A DNA stretch of 43,719 bases. It comes from CAWBVG01 sp963792175. GTDB lineage: Bacteria > Acidobacteriota > Vicinamibacteria > Vicinamibacterales > CAVVIG01. The stretch lies in the NCBI GenBank assembly GCA_963792175.1, contig CAWBVG010000013.1:1-43719 (forward strand). The letters are read 5' to 3'. Position numbers and translations under genes: made by a program. This document shows positions 35,712 to 43,719 of this stretch, piece by piece (position 1 is the stretch's first letter; each line of letters starts with the position of its first letter). The notes under the pieces were generated by a model that had not been told where the DNA came from, searched no databases, and saw only the letters and a list, made by a program, of their open reading frames with translations.

Positions 35712-37756
35712 TTAGGGCCGCCAGAAGGGGTTCACGAACGCGCCGTTGCCCGCGACGTCCCACACCGCGACGCGGGCCCATGTCCAGCCGTGCGCCTTGG
35801 CTCGCCACTCGAACTGTCCGCTTGCCGAATTCGCGCGTGTCCGCCAGCTCGATGACTTCGCGGTGTGTCGTCTTGCCGTCGCCCCAGACGATTTCGGCGA
35901 AGCGCAGCGGAAACGTCCACTGCGCTCGACGCGCGCCACGATCTCGGCGGCGGACGACGATGCGAGATTCACGTCGGGCAGCAGCACCTCGCCGGTGGTC
36001 GTGAAGAAGTCGCCGCTCGCGAGCGGCGCGAGCGCGTCTCCCCATCGATCGAACGCCGGCAGGCGATCGAGTCTTGACGTAGTTGATGTTCATGTGCGCG
36101 TACAGCTCGTGCGTGTGGTCGAACTGGAACACGTCGACCTCGCCGAGCAGGCGCTTGCGCAGCCCCTGGTTGTTCAACTCGTCGAGCAGATCGAACGCGC
36201 GATCGCCGAGCCGGGGCGACGACAGATCGGAGGGCAGCGCCTTCCATCCGGCGCCGAGATAGCTGGCGTCGCGGAAGAAGTCGGTCGCGAGAATCTTGTC
36301 GGGAAACCCGGTCGATCCCTTGGTCCGCGGATGCGTCTGGTACATGTAGCCGCCCTCGCGGCGCACGAGGTCGAGCATCTCCTGCGCGTCGGCGACGCTG
36401 TAGACCGTGCCGTACTTCGGATGCGTCGAGACGAGACGCGCCGTTCTTCGGCCGGCCCATGAACCAGTACACCGGCTTCGGAAACACGAGCGTCCAGTGG
36501 CCGCCGAGATGCACGTTCGCTTCCTCCGCGGGAATCAGCAGGAACTCCGGATCCGACTGCGCCCGGAGCGCGCCGAAGTAGGCGTGGAGCTCGTCGAGGC
36601 GCAGATCGGTGAGATCGGCGGGATGGCCGTCGCCGTGGAAGTCCATGATCATCGAGGCGTCGACGCCCATCGCCTTCAGCACCGGCTTGAACGGCGGCGT
36701 CCAGTCGGGGCCGTTCGCCATCGCCTGCACGGTGTCGGCGAGATGCCAGTGCGTGCTCAGCGTCTTGTAGCCGTCGAGCGCGGGGAAGCGATCGCTGTTG
36801 GTGTAGCGCAGCACGTGCGCGAGCGCCGTGTCCGGCGCGGCCGGAGCGACCAGAAAGAACACGCTCATCCGCTGCGGCCGTCCCGGCGGCGCGTTCATCC
36901 ACGGGTAGTACTGCCAGTTCTCGTCGCGCAGCTGCCTGATGCCGAGCGCCGACGCGGCCGCGCCAGGCGCGGTGCCAGACGTAGCCGAGGTTCGAGGAGA
37001 AATCGCGCGGAAAGAAGTACTGGTGCGGCGCCGGAAACACCGCAACGCTGCCGCCGGCGGTCTTCACCGCCAGCGTGCGGTGGCGCACCTGAACCGGCAC
37101 GCGCTCGGCCTGCAACCCGTTCGGCGTGACGTGCTGCAGCGCGCCCTCGGTGTCGTAGAAGGCGACCTCGGAGCGCATGTTGTTGCCCGGCTGTGCGATC
37201 GGCCGGCGCTGCCATGTCGAGCCCGGCGTCGTAGTAGTAGGCGACGTCGGGGTCGTAGGTCGTGAGCACCGCTTCCTGTTGAATCAGCCGGCTGCCGGGA
37301 TAGAACGTGTAGGCGAGCCCGCCATCGAAGCTGCCCATGCGCATGCCGTCGAACACGATCTCCACGCGCTCGCCGATGCTGCGCGCCGGCGCGCCGCGAA
37401 GGTGAACGTGCCCTGCACGTGCCGCGTGCCATCGGGGTGGGTCGTCGGATCGTCGAAGAAGGCGTACCAGCCGCCGCGCCGTTTGCCTGTTTCGCCCTGG
37501 TAGAACGGGACGCGCGCCGCGCACGACGGCGTCGGCGCCCGCGCCGATGACGTGACCAGCGGCTGCGCGGGATCGAGCGAGAACGTCGCGCGCCACGCGC
37601 GTCCCGTCTCGTCGGGCCAGGTGACGGTCACCGCGTCGTCGGCGCGGGTCACAGCGACCGGGCCCGGCCGGACGCCGCGTGAGGTCGAGCGGCACGGACG
37701 CCGCCGCGGCCGGCCGCGGCAGGAGTATCAGTGACCGCGAAGAGAGCGCTACGCAT
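35712..37756 (-). CDS. Large secreted PHP/CehA-like protein, many frameshifts
   Basis: About 680 residues after joining at least six frame segments. It starts at an ATG (37756) overlapping the isomerase stop by eight bases. The N-terminus carries a hydrophobic signal-like region (LILLPRPAAAASVPLDL). A beta-rich part follows (DDAVTVTWPDETGRAWRATF, IFDPTTHPDGTRHVQGTF-like, DGGLAYTFYPGSRLIQQEAV). A metal-dependent PHP-type core then shows THWHLADT, IMDFHGDGHPADL, LIPAEEANVHLGGHW and YMYQTHPRTKGS. The C-terminus (RAKAHGWTWARVAVWDVAGN) is a beta-sandwich. His/Asp/Glu spacing suggests a hydrolase of the CehA/McbA type; the substrate is not readable. The ExeA-type gene follows two bases later. Confidence 0.6.
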
Positions 37757-38632
37757 AGTACTGGGACCTCTTCTGCTTCAGGAACGCGATCGATCGCCGC
37801 AGCTCTTCGAGGCCATTCATCCCGTCCTCCACGGAAATCCAGCCGGAGAATGCGCGCCCGCGAGGATTCGGAAAATCGCATCGTAATCGTTCAGGCCCTG
37901 GCCCGTTTCGCCATGCCGCAGCTTGTCGGAGTAGCCAATCGTGCCGTCCGCTGTGCCGCAGCTCGTCGAGGGTCGCGCCCGGCGTCAGATATCGATCGGA
38001 GGCGTGCATCGTCACCACGCGCGGGAGCACCTTCTCCAGAAACCGTATCGGATCGTAGCCGCCGACGAGCGCGTTCGACGGATCGTACTGCACGCCGAGC
38101 AGTGGGGAGTCGACGCGATCGAGAATCTCCAGGAAGATATCCTCGGGCTGCGCGAACTCGGGATACTGCCAGGTGCCGTCCTTGTAGTGGTTCTCCAGGC
38201 ACAACACGACGTCGCGCTGCTCGGCGTACTCCATCGAGCGGCAGATCCCCTCGACCGTTCTGCTCGACGCCCTCGCGTCGCGTCATGCCCTGGTAGCGCT
38301 GTCCGCTGAGCGTCCGGCAGAACTGGTCCCGAGGCGTCACGGCCAGATCGATGGCGGCCTTCTGACGCTCGACCTGCCGCGCCCGCTCGGCGCGCGTCCG
38401 GGTGGGTGAAGTCCGGCGAGAAGCAGAGCATCGAGCTCGTCTGTCCGGTGTCCGCCATCAGCGTGACGACATCGGCGGCGCGGCCGCGAATGAATCCATC
38501 GTAGTGCTCGAGCCCTTCCGCGCCCAGCGTCGCCGCCGATCTGATCCACGAGGCGTACTCCATGTCGCCGCGGCACAACTGGTCGAAGTAGCACTTCGGG
38601 AAGACGCTGACACGCGGCTGCACGCGCTCCAT
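37749..38632 (-). CDS. TIM-barrel sugar-phosphate isomerase/epimerase, frameshifted
   Basis: About 295 residues, AP-endonuclease-2/xylose-isomerase-like fold. The N-terminus reads VQPRVSVFPKCYFDQLCRG and LGAEGLEHYDGFIRGRAADV. Frame changes fall between 38250 and 38400 and near 37960 and 37890. The C-terminal half shows the metal-binding pattern of the family: VVLCLENHYKDGTWQYPEF (Glu ligand), LLGVQYDPSNALVGGYDP (Asp ligand), RVVTMHASDRYL (His ligand) and WISVEDGMNG (Glu ligand). Likely interconverts a keto-sugar or inosose. ATG at 38632 preferred over a GTG at 38638. It is divergent from the CehA-like gene and upstream of the PHP-like gene on the same strand. Confidence 0.72.
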
Positions 38633-38672
38633 CGCCACGGCACGTTATCGGCAGCGCGGGCTCCGGTCAACT

Positions 38673-40999
38673 ATGTTAGGCTGCCGCGGCGAGGTGGCTG
38701 TGGCTGTGAAGTTCCCGAAATGCGCTGCCCCGTACATCGCCGCGGCCGTCGGCGTCGTCCTCCACGCGGAAAGTTTCGGCGCGATGCAGCCCTCCCAAAG
38801 AGTGCCGCGACCGAACGTCGCTCTGCAGCCGCTCGCCCAGCAGGCGCGGCGGCTCGAGACCACGCTCAGCTATCTCGGGCAACCGCTCGCGCCCGCCGAC
38901 CATCGCTTGATAGACGACGCGCTCGCGGTTGCCGACGAGGAAGAAGGCGTCCAGCAGATCCAGACGGCGCTGGACAAGTACGTGCTGGCCGTTGTGCGCA
39001 TCAACCCCGAAAGCCGCGTGAAAGTCGAAGAGGGCGCGGCCAAACCCGAACTGGTCGAAGGCGGGACGCGCCTGTTCCTCGTGAAGGTGATCAACCACGG
39101 GAATGTGCGCGCGCCGCTGTCGTGCAGAGTCCGAACAGCGGCGACGTGTACATCCGCTCCAACGGGAATCCCGCGCCGCCCATCCAGCTACTCCCCGCAG
39201 GAGTCCAAGGAGCGCTGGGCCAACATCTCGCTCTACCAGCGCCCGCCGATGCGGCCGCGGCTTTCCGGCCTGGCGCTCGAGTACGCCATCCTCGAAGTCT
39301 ACAGCCGCGACGCGGGACAGCGTTCCGCCAAGATCAGCTTCAACGTCGGCCAGGGCTCGCAGGACATCGGGTTCCGCAACGACGTGACCGTTCTGTTCAC
39401 CGCGCTTCCGGCGCGGCGCATCACCCTGCGCGTGAAGGACGAGAAGGGGCGGCCCACCATGGCGTCCTTCATTCATCAAAGACCGCCTCGACCGCATCTA
39501 CCCGCTGCCCTCCAAGCGCCTCGCGCCCGACTTTTTCTTCCAGCCGCAGATCTATCGCGCCGACGGCGAATCGGTGCAGCTTCCCAACGGGCTACTACAC
39601 CTTCGAGTACACCGGCGGGCCCGAGTACCTGACCCGCACCCGCGAACTCGCCGCCGATTCCAACGAACTCTCGTTCCAGCTCGAGCGCTGGATCGATCCC
39701 GCCGAGCTTCGGCTGGTTCTCCGGCGACCACCACGTACACGCCGCCGGCTGTTCCCACTACATGAACCCGACCGAAGGCGTCCAGCCCGAGGACATGATG
39801 CGCCAGATCCTGGGTGAACACCTGAACATCGGGAGCGTGCTCACGTGGGGCCCGGACTACTACTACCAGAAGCAGTTCTTCTCGGCGAAAGACCATCCGC
39901 TCTCCAAGCCCGACCGGCTGATGCACTATGACCTGGAGGTCTCCGGCTTTCCTTCCAGTCACGCGGGCCACATCATTCTGCTCAACCTGAAACAGCAGGA
40001 TTACCCCGGGACGAAGAAGCTCGAGACTGGCCCACGTGGGACCTGCCGATTTTCCGCTGGGCCAAATCGCAGGGCGCCGTTGTCGGGTTTGCGCACTCGG
40101 GCTGGGGGCTGCAGGTCTCCGGCAAGGAACTGCCCAGCGTACCAGATGCCGGGCTTCGACGGGATCGGCGCCAACGAATACATCGTGGACGTGACCCATC
40201 CCAACACCGTGGATTTCATCTCGGCGGTGGACACCCCCTACGTGTGGGAACTGAACATCTGGTATCACACGCTGAACGTCGGCTTCCGCACCAGGATCTC
40301 GGGCGAGACGGATTTCCCGTGCATCTACGACGGCAAGGTCGGGCTGGGGCGGACCTACGCGAAGCTCGATGGCGCGCTGACCTACGAAGGTTGGTTGCGC
40401 GGCCTGCAGGCCGGCCGCAGTTACGTGTCCGACGGCAAGACTCACCTGATGGATTTCAAGGTGAACGGAACCGGCGCCGGTGCGGGCGCCACTGCCGGCG
40501 AGGTCGCCTCAACGCCGCGGGCAACGTGACGGTGACCGTCAACGCGGCGGCCTACCTTCCCGATAAAGCCCGAACGAAGCCATCCGCAGCCTCCCCTACG
40601 ATCAGAAACCCTACTGGGACGTGGAGCGGGCCCGCATCGGCGACACGCGCGACGTGCCCGTGGAAATCGTGGTCAACGGCAAAGCCGCCGGGCGTCAGAC
40701 CATCGCGGCCGACGGCAAGCTGCACGAGCTGAAGTTCGAAGTTCCACTCGAAGGAAAGCAGTTGGATCGCCGCGCGGGTGCTGCCTTCCGCCCACACCAA
40801 CCCGGTGTTCGCCATGGTGGGCGGCAAGCCGATACGCGCGTCGCGCGCCAGCGCGGAGTGGTGCTTGAACGCGGTGAATCAGTGCTGGACCCAGAAGGCG
40901 CCGGCGATCAGGGCTTCCGAGCGCGCCGAAGCGCGGACCGCGTACGACCACGCCCGCGCGACGTATAAGCGACTGATCGCCGAGTCGTCGACGCCGTAG
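38673..40999 (+). CDS. CehA/McbA-family secreted metallohydrolase, many frameshifts
   Basis: About 775 residues assembled from at least eight frame segments. The N-terminus has a hydrophobic export-like stretch (AAPYIAAAVGVVLHAESF). A helical and beta-rich part follows (LSYLGQPLAPADHRLIDDAL, LALEYAILEVYSRDAGQRSA). The PHP-like catalytic part begins WFSGDHHVHAAGCSHYMNP, then LTWGPDYYYQKQFF, GAVVGFAHSGWGLQ and GANEYIVDVTHPNT. A C-terminal region (VPVEIVVNGKAAGRQTIAAD, ARVLPSAHTNPVFAMVGGKP) ends LIAESSTP. The HxH and later His residues fit a metal centre. The family includes carbaryl hydrolase, but most members have unknown substrates. The ATG at 38673 is tentative. Confidence 0.65.
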
Positions 41000-41020
41000 A
41001 GCCGCCATCCCCCGACGGTT

Positions 41021-41068
41021 CTTCACGAAGCCAGTTCGTGTTCTTCGTTCCTTCGAGACTTCGTGATG
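41021..41068. repeat. CGAAG-type microrepeat element between convergent genes
   Basis: A 48-base stretch with five copies of CTTCG/CGAAG-like units, including the inverted pair CACGAAG (41024-41030) and CTTCGTG (41059-41065). It lies between the convergent CehA-like and SDR genes. Similar ACGAAG-rich intergenic elements occur in acidobacterial and planctomycete DNA to my recollection. Confidence 0.5.
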
Positions 41069-41081
41069 AATGTAGGCGCGG

Positions 41082-41860
41082 TTAAGGGTCCGACAAGCGC
41101 CTGGCGGGTATTGCTCGAGATCGAGCACGCTGCCGGTGACGCACTCGCTGGCGCTCGTCGCAAAATACGCGGCAGCATGGGCGAGTCGGCCAGCAGGAGC
41201 AGGCGCCCGAACGGCCAGGTCGCGATCGCCGCCTCGATCCAGTCGTCGCCTTTGCCTTCCTGTTCGCGCTTCACGCGCCGCTCGCCTTCGGTGAGCGTCC
41301 ACCCGACGTTGATCTGGTTGACGCGGATCCGGTCGCGGTTCAGCAGCGAGGCCGCGTTCTTCGTCAGCGTCATCAGGCCGCCCTTCGACACCGAATAGGC
41401 GCCGAGCTTCGGCTCGCCGACGTAGGCGAGGACCGAGCCGATGTTGATCACCGAGCCGCCGCCGCGCGCCCTCATCGGCGCGATCGATTCCTGCAGCAGG
41501 ATGAACGGCGCCCGCAGGTTCACGGCCATGATGGTGTCCCAGCGCGCGACCGCGATGTGCTCGAGGTCGCCGCGGCCGGTGTCGGCCGGCGTTGTTGACG
41601 AGGATGTCGAGGCCGCCGAACCGCTCCACGGCAAAGCGGATCAGCGCGCGGCAGACCTCCTCGCTCGTCAGGTCGCCGTCGAAGTACTCCGCGTCGCGGC
41701 CGGCCGCCTTGACGCGCCGGACGGTCTCGAGGCCGTCGGCGCGGTCGCGGCCGTGCACCACGATGTTCGACCCGAGCCGCGCGAAATGCTCCGCGATGCC
41801 GCGGCCGATGCCGGACGTCGAGCCGGTCACGACCGACACTTTGCCCGTAGCGCGGCTCAC
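41082..41860 (-). CDS. SDR-family oxidoreductase, frameshifted
   Basis: Short-chain dehydrogenase of about 258 residues. NAD(P)-binding TGSTSGIGRGIAEHFARLGS at the N-terminus, NNAG around residue 90, catalytic Ser in INIGSVLAYVGEPKLG, and YSVSKGG with catalytic Tyr and Lys. One shift at 41590 joins LDILVNNAG to DTGRGDLEHIAVARWD; another near 41175 joins LLLLADS to AAYFATSASECVTGSVLDLE. The probable end is a TAA at 41082 after the family's usual DxEQxP ending, requiring one more shift; the exact end is uncertain. The GTG start overlaps the ADH stop by GTGA, so the two are translationally coupled. Substrate probably a sugar or polyol. Confidence 0.75.
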
Positions 41861-42898
41861 GGAATCAGGACCGACTTGATCACCCGTCCTTCGTGCATGG
41901 CGTCGAAGGCCTCGCGCCAGCCGTCGAGCGGGTCGTGAGGCCGACGATCTACTCCGGGTGCGTCACGCCGACGATCGAGCAGGTGGATCACGCGTCCCAG
42001 ACGGGATAGTTGTGGCTGAACGAGCCCTGGAGCCGGATGTTCTTCTGGACGAGCGGGATTCACGTTCAGGGGTAAGAGGTCGGGCGACCAGCCGACCTTC
42101 GTGACCTGCCCGTCTGGCCGCGTCAGCGCGAGCGCCGGTCCAGCGGACGGCTCGCGCCCGACGCATCGCACACGAGGTCGGCGCCGAGCGGGTTGAAGCC
42201 GCGAACCACCTCCTCGAGCGGCTCACGCGATCGTCAACGACGTGCGTCGCGCCGAGGCGCCGCGCCGTCTCGAGCCGCGGCGCATCGCGGACAGCCCGGC
42301 GACAATCAGCGGGTCGGCGCCGGCGAGCGCCGCCATGCGCGTGCACAGCAGGCCAATCGGCCCGGGCCCGAGCACCACGACGGGATCGCCCGGGCGGATC
42401 TCGAGTTGACGCACATCGAGTTGTAGGCGACGGCGTGCGGCTCGGCCAGGCAGGCCAGCTCGAACGGCAGCGAATCGGGGATGGGGTGCAGGCAGCGCGC
42501 CGGGACCTTCACGTAGGACGCCATCGCGCCGTTGATGCCGTAGCCGAAGCCCTTGCGCTGCGGGCACAGGTTGTAGCGGCCGGTGCGGCACAGCAGGCAG
42601 GCGCCGCAGACTTCGGCGGCGGTCTCGCGAACGACGCGGTCGCCTTCGCGGGACGCCTTCACCGAGCGTCCGGCCTGCGCGACGGTCCCGCCGAATTCGT
42701 GGCCGAGCACGACCGGGACGTTCACCGGCCACGAATGCGTGTTGTGGGCCTGGTGCACGTCCGAGCCGCAGACCGAGACCGCGCCGACCTGCAGCAGCAC
42801 GTCGCTGTCGCCGATCTCGGGGATGGCGACGTCGCGCAGCTCGACGGCCAGCGGCTCGAGCGCGTAGTGGACGACGGCGGCTTGCGATTGGTGACCAT
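41857..42898 (-). CDS. Zinc-dependent alcohol (polyol) dehydrogenase, frameshifted
   Basis: Medium-chain dehydrogenase of about 345 residues. Catalytic-zinc motif VCGSDVHQAH and GHEFGG, structural-zinc site VCGACLLCRTGRYNLC with the four Cys, then GYGINGAMASYVKVP. Shifts are needed near the N-terminus (MVTNRK to VVHYALEPLAVELRD), around 42420 (to IRPGDPVVVLGPGPIG, the NAD-binding glycine motif), and several times from 42300 to 41930. The C-terminus reads WREAFDAMHEGRVIKSVLIP. The GHE plus sorbitol/threonine-dehydrogenase-like arrangement suggests a polyol or sugar-acid substrate. It ends in the start of the SDR gene. Confidence 0.75.
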
Positions 42899-42899
42899 G

Positions 42900-43619
42900 A
42901 TTGCACGAACTCGTGAATGGGGTGGCGCATCGTGTCTTCGGATCTCGCGGCAGATCTCGCGAAAGCGCCTCGCGCAGCGTGCCGCCCGTCACCGGCTTGA
43001 AGCCGTCGGCGTCGATCACCAGCGGCGCGCCCAGCACCACCAGCGGCGCGCCATGCGACGGGCACTCGATCGCCTGGCGATCGAGAGGCCGCCCACCGCC
43101 TGCACCGGGATCGAGACGGCGCGCACGACGGCGTCGAGTTCGTCCAGCGGGCTCAGGCCCGTGACCATGCGCCGCTCATCGTAGCCGATGTGGTGGACGA
43201 TGAAGTCGACGCCGAGCCCTTCCATCCAGCGCGCGCACGCGACGCGATCGTCGGCGGCGAGGTTGTCGCCCATCACCTTGACGCCGAAGTCGCGGCCGGC
43301 GTCGACGACGCGGCGGATCGTGGCCTCGTGCGCCCGGCCCATGACCACGACGAAATTGGCGCCGGCCTTGGCCATCATCTCGGCCTCGAGATAGCCGCCG
43401 TCCATCGTTTTCAGGTCGGCGACGATCGGATGGTCGGGAAAGCGGCGCGCGAAGCTGCTCGACGGCGTGCAGCCCCTCGGCGAGGATCAGCGGCGTGCCG
43501 GCCTCGAGCCAGTCGACGCCGGCGTCGACGGCGATGGCGGCGGTCTCGAGCGCCTCGTCGAGCGAGGTCAGGTCGAGCGAGATCTGGACGATGGGGAAGG
43601 TGAGGCGATCGAGGTTCAT
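42900..43619 (-). CDS. Hexulose-6-phosphate synthase-like (OMP decarboxylase superfamily) enzyme, frameshifted
   Basis: TIM-barrel protein of about 235 residues related to 3-hexulose-6-phosphate synthase and 3-keto-L-gulonate-6-phosphate decarboxylase. Key parts: VQISLDLTSLDEALETAA, WLEAGTPLILAEGLHAVEQL, then after a shift near 43440 FPDHPIVADLKTMDGGYLEA (the superfamily Asp-x-Lys-x-x-Asp, here DLKTMD), GANFVVVMGRAHEATIRRV and VDFIVHHIGYDERR. GYD after the His resembles hexulose-phosphate synthases more than KGPDC. A second shift lies near 43085; the C-terminal end close to 42900 is uncertain. Its ATG overlaps the stop of the upstream partial gene (ATGA). Together with ADH and SDR it suggests sugar or one-carbon metabolism; no hexuloisomerase partner is visible. 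Confidence 0.7.
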
Positions 43620-43719
43620 ACCATCGCTTTCGGGCCGATGCGCTCGACGCAGTACCGCCCCGCACCCGATCGCTCAGATAGAGAGCCGTGAAGATCCAGC
43701 GCCAGTACGGCTGGCAGGA
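43616..43719 (-). CDS. C-terminus of an unidentified gene (partial)
   Basis: One open frame enters from the window edge and gives 33 residues: LPAVLALDLHG, then SLSERSGAGRYCVERIGPKA and MV before a TGA at 43616-43618. That stop overlaps the ATG of the hexulose-phosphate-synthase-like gene, which supports a real, coupled upstream gene. Too little is visible to name a family. Confidence 0.45.
   Translation of the reverse strand, partial: LPAVLALDLHGSLSERSGAGRYCVERIGPKAMV

Noticed and set aside
38402..39817. Long open frame (471 codons) overlapping the CehA-like gene, and similar long antisense frames at 11193-12383 and 32528-33892
   Set aside because: They are rich in Arg, Ala and Gly with no domain or plausible start, and they overlap genes with clear family motifs. 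They are by-products of high GC content.

Overview
The window is GC-rich, densely coded DNA, most likely from an Acidobacteriota genome, and I would guess a Vicinamibacteria-like lineage. This is inference. The pointers are an ADOP-type orphan permease (a family described from acidobacterial genomes), a Ser/Thr kinase fused to a TolB-like region and TPRs, a PEP-CTERM protein, and a FecR/OmpA/CHASE2 signalling operon. I see no rRNA, tRNA, CRISPR array, transposase or phage gene, and no gene-free stretch above 300 bases.

Layout. 1-3.8 kb (minus): DUF6178 protein, secreted SGNH hydrolase, DUF3667 membrane protein. 4-9.4 kb (plus): REC-MEDS regulator, PAS/GAF histidine kinase, ADOP permease, closed by a strong hairpin. 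9.4-13.1 kb (minus): small secreted protein, the operon ispH / membrane protein / yjbQ behind a clear sigma-70 promoter, and a cyclase-fold protein. 13.2-16.2 kb (plus): metX-metY-CoA-binding protein, a methionine biosynthesis operon with coupled starts. 16.2-16.95 kb (minus): PEP-CTERM protein with an excellent sigma-54 promoter. 17-19.3 kb (plus): CoA-transferase and ECHDC3-type crotonase. 19.3-20.9 kb (minus): DUF4159 protein and DsrE-like protein, with a duplicated 3' end of the latter. 21-24.7 kb (plus): Ser/Thr kinase-TPR and PQQ sugar dehydrogenase. 24.7-27.8 kb (minus): FecR-OmpA-CHASE2/HD-GYP operon. 27.9-29.3 kb (plus): DinB/MDMPI-like protein and two small ORFs. 29.4-35.7 kb: envelope genes, namely a coiled-coil repeat/TM/PEGA protein, a carboxypeptidase-regulatory-like protein, a TPR protein and an ExeA-type ATPase with SPOR domain. 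35.7-43.7 kb: probable carbohydrate catabolism, with two large secreted PHP/CehA-like proteins, a TIM-barrel sugar isomerase, an SDR, a zinc alcohol dehydrogenase and a hexulose-6-phosphate-synthase-like enzyme.

Many genes are split by single-base shifts. In the left 29 kb there are about a dozen, and several are repaired by removing one base from a homopolymer run. They become very dense in 29.4-31.5 kb and 35.7-43.7 kb. Long genes with perfect frames lie between them, so I read most shifts as assembly or sequencing errors rather than gene decay. I annotate each such gene as one CDS and state where the frame changes.

The most interesting items are the sigma-54 promoter in front of an apparently orphan PEP-CTERM gene, the repeat-built coiled-coil/PEGA membrane protein beside an ExeA-SPOR ATPase and TPR partners, the paired PHP-type secreted proteins around a sugar isomerase with an HPS-like/ADH/SDR cluster, and the palindrome inside the ispH promoter.
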